A stretch of DNA of 64,000 nt, taken from Erpobdella octoculata. Taxonomy: Eukaryota > Annelida > Clitellata > Hirudinida > Erpobdellidae. This document shows positions 59,616-64,000 of the stretch, in pieces (within the stretch, counting starts at the first letter, position 1; every line of letters begins with the position of its first letter). The notes beneath the pieces were generated by a model that was given only the letters and a program-made list of their open reading frames with translations, was not told the origin of the DNA and ran no database searches. A program made the translations under genes and the position numbers. The DNA lies in assembly GCA_963978895.1 (NCBI GenBank), contig OZ022238.1, forward strand, positions 36,748,270 through 36,812,269, in the 5' to 3' direction.

Positions 59616-62600
59616 ATGGATTTCACGAGAATTCAAATCAAACCGCTGGAAGGCAAGTCAAATTGGTTGAACTGGAAAGGTAGAGTTTCGATCCTACTGC
59701 GCGGCACACCAGATGTCATGGACGTTGTAGAAGGGAGACTTAAAAAACCAGACGAACCGAGGGATGATTCAACAGAAGCCGAGGTAACTGCATATCAAAC
59801 CGCCTACAGCAAGTTTTTGAAAGCTGACTGCAGTGCAATGGTGATTCTATCAACCAACATGTCAGAAGAATCTTATGAAAAGGTTCGTTCCCATGCATGT
59901 GCAAGAGAAGTTTGGTTGGAATTACATAGGCTGTTTGATGGAATAAATGAAGACAGAGCCTATGATCTCTGTATGCAGTTCTTTGGTTACAAGATGTGTC
60001 AAGGTGATGAAGCTGCTACTCATGTTGGTAAGCTAAAGAATATCTGGAAGGAGCTAAAGGTCGAACTTGATAAAGAAGAAAACAAAGATCTACTGCTCAT
60101 GTGCCGTATAATTGAAACATTGCCAAGTGAGTATTTTTCATTTTCTTCAAGTTGGAGAATGTTGAGCAAAGCCGAACAGACTGTTGATAATCTCACGAAT
60201 CAGTTATGTAGTTACGAAAGAGCTCTGGCTGGCAAAACTGAACCCGTTCAACAGGAAGCATTGTTCGCTAAGTCAACATACCCGAAGTCGGCACAGAAAC
60301 AGAAAAGTCAAATAAAGTCTGCAAAACAAGGTACCATTATTTGTCATTACTGCAAGCAAGTAGGACATGTTGTTCGTAAATGTAGAAAATGGATTGCCGA
60401 TGGCAAACCACCGAAGCCAGCAAATGATTTGAACATCAGTCAAGGTAAAGCTCCAGAGTCAGTCCATTCTGTGTCATTGTCTGCTGTGTATTCAGATGTT
60501 CTTGCAATTGATAGTTCTACATCTGCTGATGGTTGGTATGTAGATAATGGCGCAACCAGTCATTTGACTTTTAGAAGTGACATACTGACAAACTTCAAGA
60601 AATTCTCAAATGTCCAGAGCCTACAGATAGCAGATGGAAATCACGTTGAAGCTGTTGATGCAGGTACTGTCCACCTGAAAACAGTGATTGATAAAAAGAA
60701 CATTGAAGTGAAACTTGAAAACGTGTGGTATGTTCCAAAGTTGAACAGAAATTTGTTTTCAGTATTAGCAGCTCAAGACAGGAAGAAAAACAGTATTTTC
60801 ATGTCCACACAAGAAAGATGTTTCTTCAAGGTCGACAATGTGAAAGTTCTTGTTGGTGCTCGAGAAAGAAATGGTGGTTTGTTCAGGCTGATTGCAGATA
60901 CAGTTGTACCATCTAGGTTACAAGAAGCAAATATTGTAAAGGACGAAAATTTGATTCAGTTGTATCACGAAAGGCTTGCTCATCAAAACAAAAGACATGT
61001 GAAGTCAATTTTAAAACAAGAATTCAACATAGATGTCAGTCTTGATGGTGAAGTTTGTGAAGGATGTGTCTTCGGAAAAGCACATCGCCTGAAGTTTGGA
61101 ACCAGAGTTCGAGCAACAAAACCAGGCGAAAGAATACACACTGATGTTTGTGGTCCATTTTGTAATTCATTCTCAAATTATCGCTATTTTGTCCTGTTTA
61201 AAGATGACTACAGTGGCTTCCGTTTTGTCTACTTCATGAAAGAAAAGTCTGAAGTGTCAGAGAAATTGACGTGGATGCTTGCTGAGTGCCAAACAGCTGG
61301 ACATACAGTGATGGAGTTGCTGAGTGACAATGGTGGTGAATTTGACAATGCTGATGTGAAGAAAATTTTGAACAAACATGGTATCCGACAACGTCTGATA
61401 ATGCCATACACACCTCAACAAAATGGATGCAGTGAAAGAGAGAATCGCACCTTAGTAGAAGCCGCCAGGGCCATGAGATTAGCTCATGCAGAATTACCTC
61501 AAGCTTTATGGGCACAATTGATTCAGACCGCTGGGTACATCTTGAATCGAACTGCACCTACGTGTGTCAAAGGAAAATCACCATACGAACTGTGGTACAA
61601 TAGAAAACCAAAAATCACACATTTGCGAATTATTGGTTGTACTGCATATGTTCATGTTCCTGATCAACGAAGAAAAAAGATGGACACTAAAGCTGAGAAG
61701 GGTATATTAGTTGGCTATGAAGGCGATGATGGCTATAGAGTTTTTCTCCAGCCAGGAAATAGAACAGTTCGTTCAAGAGATGTTGTTTTTGATGAGAAAA
61801 TTCTAAGAACAACAGTTCCAAATTGGCCATTGAAATCTGATCAAGATGAGTCTGATGCTGATGACGATCAGATGACTGAAAACAGTGGAGCTGTGACTGA
61901 GGAAATACCTACCATTGCTGATGAACTGACACAGAGTGGTGCACCTGCTTCAGGCATACAGTTGCGTGACCGTGAATGCATCAAGAGGCCTGCTCGTTTC
62001 GATGACTATGTGATGATAGCAGCAGAAATGTTCAGTTCTTCAGAACCTACCAGCTTTGAGGAGGCAGTTCAAAGTGATCAGAAGAATGAATGGCAGCAAG
62101 CGATGAAAAATGAAATGCAATCGCTTTGTGAAAACCAGACGTGGCAACTTATGGATCTCCCTCCTAAGAAAAAAGCTATTCCATGCAAGTGGGTCTACAA
62201 AGTCAAGACTTATTCAGATGGTTCCATCGAACGTTACAAAGCAAGACTTGTAATTAAAGGCTATGCTCAAAAGAAAGGAGTTGATTACGATCAGACCTTC
62301 AGTCCAGTGGTCAGAAATACAACTGTTAGAACTCTTTTAAGCGTTGCAGCCAGTGAAAGAATGCATCTGATGCAGTTCGATGTTTCAACGGCATTCCTAT
62401 ATGGTGATCTGCAAGAGGAAATCTATATGGAGCAGCCCGAAGGGTTTACTGATGGTTCTGCTAGAGTGTGTAAACTGAAAAGAAGTTTGTACGGACTCAA
62501 GCAGGCTCCCAGATGTTGGAACACGCGGTTTGGCAATTTCTTAAAGAAGATCGGATTTAAACAAAGTGATGCTGATCCTTGTCTGTTTATAGTGGAAAGA

Positions 62601-63566
62601 AATATGAAAAAATTGTTTCTTGCTTTATATGTTGATGATGGCATTGTCATGGCTACAGATAAACAAGAACTCTCAGAATTTGCAGATAGGTTAAAATCAG
62701 AGTTTAAAATCATAACAAAGCCAGCAAAATATTTCCTGGGAGTAGAAATCAATCAGAAATCTGATGGCTCCATAAAGATCAGTCAAGCTGCCTATACGAG
62801 AAAAGTTCTTGATCAGTTTGGTATGAGTAATTGTCGGCCATGTGTTACCCCAATCATCTCATCTGAGAAGGCAGAGTTTGATGATAATAATGAACCAGTC
62901 AAATTTCCTTACAGGTCAGTTGTGGGGGCACTCATGTATTTAATGACGGGTACCAGACCCGATATTGCATATGCTGTTAGTGTTGCTTCCAGGAATTTGG
63001 AAAATCCTCTTCATAGTGATGTAGTCCAAGTAAAAAGGATTCTGCGATATCTTAAGGGTACCGAAGATACAGGAATTGTCTACAGACCTCAACAGAATAA
63101 AAACACACTCCTGTGTTATAGTGATGCTGATCATGCAGGTGACCATACCACAGGCAGGTCTACGACTGGTGTGGTTTGTATCTATGCTGAAGGAGCAATA
63201 AGCTGGTTGAGTCAACGACAGACATCAGTTTCTATCTCAACCACAGAAGCAGAGGTAGTAGCGGCTAGTGAGGCTACACGTGAGGTTGTTTGGTTAAAAC
63301 GTCTGCTGAACGACATTGTTGGATTTGATGATATTCCAGTCATACAAATTGACAATGAAGCTGCTATTCGTTTGGCTCAGAACCCAGAACATCACCGACG
63401 TACCAAACACATACAGACTCGTCATTTCTTCATCAGAGAAAAGGTTGCAGACGGTGAAGTTGGTGTCAAGAGTGTCACAACAGAACTTCAAGTGGCAGAT
63501 GCACTAACGAAAGCTCTACAAGGACCAAGGCTAAAGCAACTGATGATCCACATGGGACTCGGTTAA
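59616..63566 (+). CDS. copia gag-pol polyprotein
   Basis: 1,316 codons, no stop or shift. Order: Gag-like N-terminus with LEGKSNWLNWKGR; CCHC knuckle CHYCKQVGHVVRKC at about 242; aspartic protease WYVDNGATSH at about 306 (DNGA where DSGA/DTGA is commoner); GAG-pre-integrase YHERLAHQNKRH with CEGCVFGK; integrase D (HTDVCGPF, about 509), D (LSDNGGEF, about 570), E (CSERENRT, about 606); reverse transcriptase with WVYKVK, TAFLYGDL and YVDDGIVMA at about 1004; RNase H SDADHAGDHTTGRSTTG at about 1168 and TEAEVVAASEA. Integrase before RT defines the copia order. All catalytic residues seen are intact. The first ATG after the primer site is used. Confidence 0.97.
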   Translation: MDFTRIQIKPLEGKSNWLNWKGRVSILLRGTPDVMDVVEGRLKKPDEPRDDSTEAEVTAYQTAYSKFLKADCSAMVILSTNMSEESYEKVRSHACAREVWLELHRLFDGINEDRAYDLCMQFFGYKMCQGDEAATHVGKLKNIWKELKVELDKEENKDLLLMCRIIETLPSEYFSFSSSWRMLSKAEQTVDNLTNQLCSYERALAGKTEPVQQEALFAKSTYPKSAQKQKSQIKSAKQGTIICHYCKQVGHVVRKCRKWIADGKPPKPANDLNISQGKAPESVHSVSLSAVYSDVLAIDSSTSADGWYVDNGATSHLTFRSDILTNFKKFSNVQSLQIADGNHVEAVDAGTVHLKTVIDKKNIEVKLENVWYVPKLNRNLFSVLAAQDRKKNSIFMSTQERCFFKVDNVKVLVGARERNGGLFRLIADTVVPSRLQEANIVKDENLIQLYHERLAHQNKRHVKSILKQEFNIDVSLDGEVCEGCVFGKAHRLKFGTRVRATKPGERIHTDVCGPFCNSFSNYRYFVLFKDDYSGFRFVYFMKEKSEVSEKLTWMLAECQTAGHTVMELLSDNGGEFDNADVKKILNKHGIRQRLIMPYTPQQNGCSERENRTLVEAARAMRLAHAELPQALWAQLIQTAGYILNRTAPTCVKGKSPYELWYNRKPKITHLRIIGCTAYVHVPDQRRKKMDTKAEKGILVGYEGDDGYRVFLQPGNRTVRSRDVVFDEKILRTTVPNWPLKSDQDESDADDDQMTENSGAVTEEIPTIADELTQSGAPASGIQLRDRECIKRPARFDDYVMIAAEMFSSSEPTSFEEAVQSDQKNEWQQAMKNEMQSLCENQTWQLMDLPPKKKAIPCKWVYKVKTYSDGSIERYKARLVIKGYAQKKGVDYDQTFSPVVRNTTVRTLLSVAASERMHLMQFDVSTAFLYGDLQEEIYMEQPEGFTDGSARVCKLKRSLYGLKQAPRCWNTRFGNFLKKIGFKQSDADPCLFIVERNMKKLFLALYVDDGIVMATDKQELSEFADRLKSEFKIITKPAKYFLGVEINQKSDGSIKISQAAYTRKVLDQFGMSNCRPCVTPIISSEKAEFDDNNEPVKFPYRSVVGALMYLMTGTRPDIAYAVSVASRNLENPLHSDVVQVKRILRYLKGTEDTGIVYRPQQNKNTLLCYSDADHAGDHTTGRSTTGVVCIYAEGAISWLSQRQTSVSISTTEAEVVAASEATREVVWLKRLLNDIVGFDDIPVIQIDNEAAIRLAQNPEHHRRTKHIQTRHFFIREKVADGEVGVKSVTTELQVADALTKALQGPRLKQLMIHMGLG

Positions 63567-63640
63567 CTTTTCCTGGGAAATCAAGTAGTTTACTAAGAAT
63601 GAAATTGGTCAGACTGATAACTGTTACGATTTATGCTCAA

Positions 63641-63650
63641 AATGAGAAGG
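63641..63650 (+). promoter_or_regulatory. Polypurine tract
   Basis: AATGAGAAGG directly before the 3' LTR; purine-rich and in the required position for plus-strand priming. Confidence 0.6.
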
Positions 63651-63831
63651 TGTTGAATATAGTTTTTGTTTTGCTTATAAATCGAACAGTTTATTTTATC
63701 TATTATTAATTGACCATTGTTCTTTTTATTCTATGTTCTTCCTTCTTTGTTGTTTCTCGAGTCGACATGTTGCTTTTAGTTGTGTACAATAAATTCGGGT
63801 TTTACTCTTAAATAAAGTATAAAACACAATA
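63651..63831 (+). repeat. 3' LTR
   Basis: 181 bp, identical to the 5' LTR by eye, followed by GGAAT. Confidence 0.95.
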
Positions 63832-64000
63832 GGAATAAGTAGGTACAATCACTCAAAATATTGCCAACATTCCTTTCCAATATTTCGGATGATCGTGAGC
63901 TTTGTTTTAAAAGAGCGATTAGAAATTAAACTTATTCAATTATAAGTTTTTTTAAAACAGAAACTAAGTTTGATTTACGTTTTTAACAAAATCTCACCGG

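Larger units (their letters stand above)
59296..63831 (+). mobile_element. Complete Ty1/copia LTR retrotransposon
   Basis: Two 181-bp LTRs (59,296-59,476 and 63,651-63,831) are identical as read. 5-bp duplication GGAAT at 59,291-59,295 and 63,832-63,836. A tRNA-type primer site, one intact gag-pol frame and a purine tract before the 3' LTR are all present. Identical LTRs and an open frame indicate very recent insertion and possible activity. LTR ends are TGTT...AATA rather than TG...CA. Confidence 0.97.
59229..64000. mobile_element. Small TIR element hosting the copia insertion (right end at window edge)
   Basis: GGTGAGATTTTGTTAAAACAT..GATCAAACT at 59,229 and the inverted AGTTTGATTTACG..AACAAAATCTCACC at 63,960-63,998 pair over about 35 bp. 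Without the copia element the unit would be only about 230 bp. The right target duplication is outside the window. Confidence 0.6.

Overview
The window is animal nuclear DNA. It is AT-rich, genes are split into many short exons with GT-AG introns, and most of the length is transposable elements (TEs). A DLEC1-type gene (motile-cilia protein), an RBM15/Spenito-type gene and Ceph-like SINE cores point to a metazoan with motile cilia. The LINE, ZMYM-like hAT, MULE and piggyBac types are typical of aquatic invertebrates such as cnidarians or lophotrochozoans. I cannot name the species.

Genes. (1) 10,785-11,459 (+): last three exons of a GPR180/TMEM145-like membrane protein. (2) 13,451-31,418 (-): an almost complete DLEC1 orthologue with about 35 exons recognised; it converges tail-to-tail on gene 1. 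(3) 44,935-46,812 (+): an intronless RBM15/Spenito-like gene with three RRMs and a SPOC domain. (4) 52,168-54,752 (-): three phase-compatible exons of an unidentified IQ-motif protein. The intact gag-pol of a very young Ty1/copia element lies at 59,616-63,566 (+).

Layout. 0.2-8.6 kb: two inverted copies of one hAT family (one keeps a BED-finger remnant), a Ceph-like SINE split by a MULE, a second SINE and a broken LINE. 9.1-10.5 kb: a non-autonomous hAT carrying a LINE tail. 10.8-11.5 kb: gene 1. 12.0-13.1 kb: a Tigger-like MITE carrying a SINE. 13.45-31.4 kb: DLEC1, whose introns hold two more Tigger-like MITEs, two hATs, a LINE tail and several minisatellites. 31.66-39.33 kb: five levels of nested insertions, four of them hATs with recognisable 8-bp target duplications, around a CR1/L2 LINE whose tail has grown into a 1.8-kb mosaic hexamer microsatellite. 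39.5-44.1 kb: hAT, mariner-like and piggyBac remnants and an array of a CACTTAAGTG-centred repeat. 44.9-46.8 kb: RBM15. 47.8-52 kb: MITEs, foldbacks and a 5S-rRNA-like segment. 52.1-54.8 kb: the IQ gene with a LINE fragment in an intron. 54.9-57.2 kb: tandem repeat, MITE, SINE and a Charlie-like hAT. 57.2-59.2 kb: nothing I recognise. 59.23-64.0 kb: a small TIR element (right end at the window edge) containing the copia element.

Because many insertions keep exact target-site duplications, their order can be read directly. Exon boundaries were set by eye from splice motifs, reading frame and recalled family similarity; treat single-base edges as approximate. Stretches not listed (1-257, about 1,830-2,500, 8,620-9,080, 47.0-47.8 kb, 57.2-59.2 kb) hold AT-rich sequence in which I see no supported feature.
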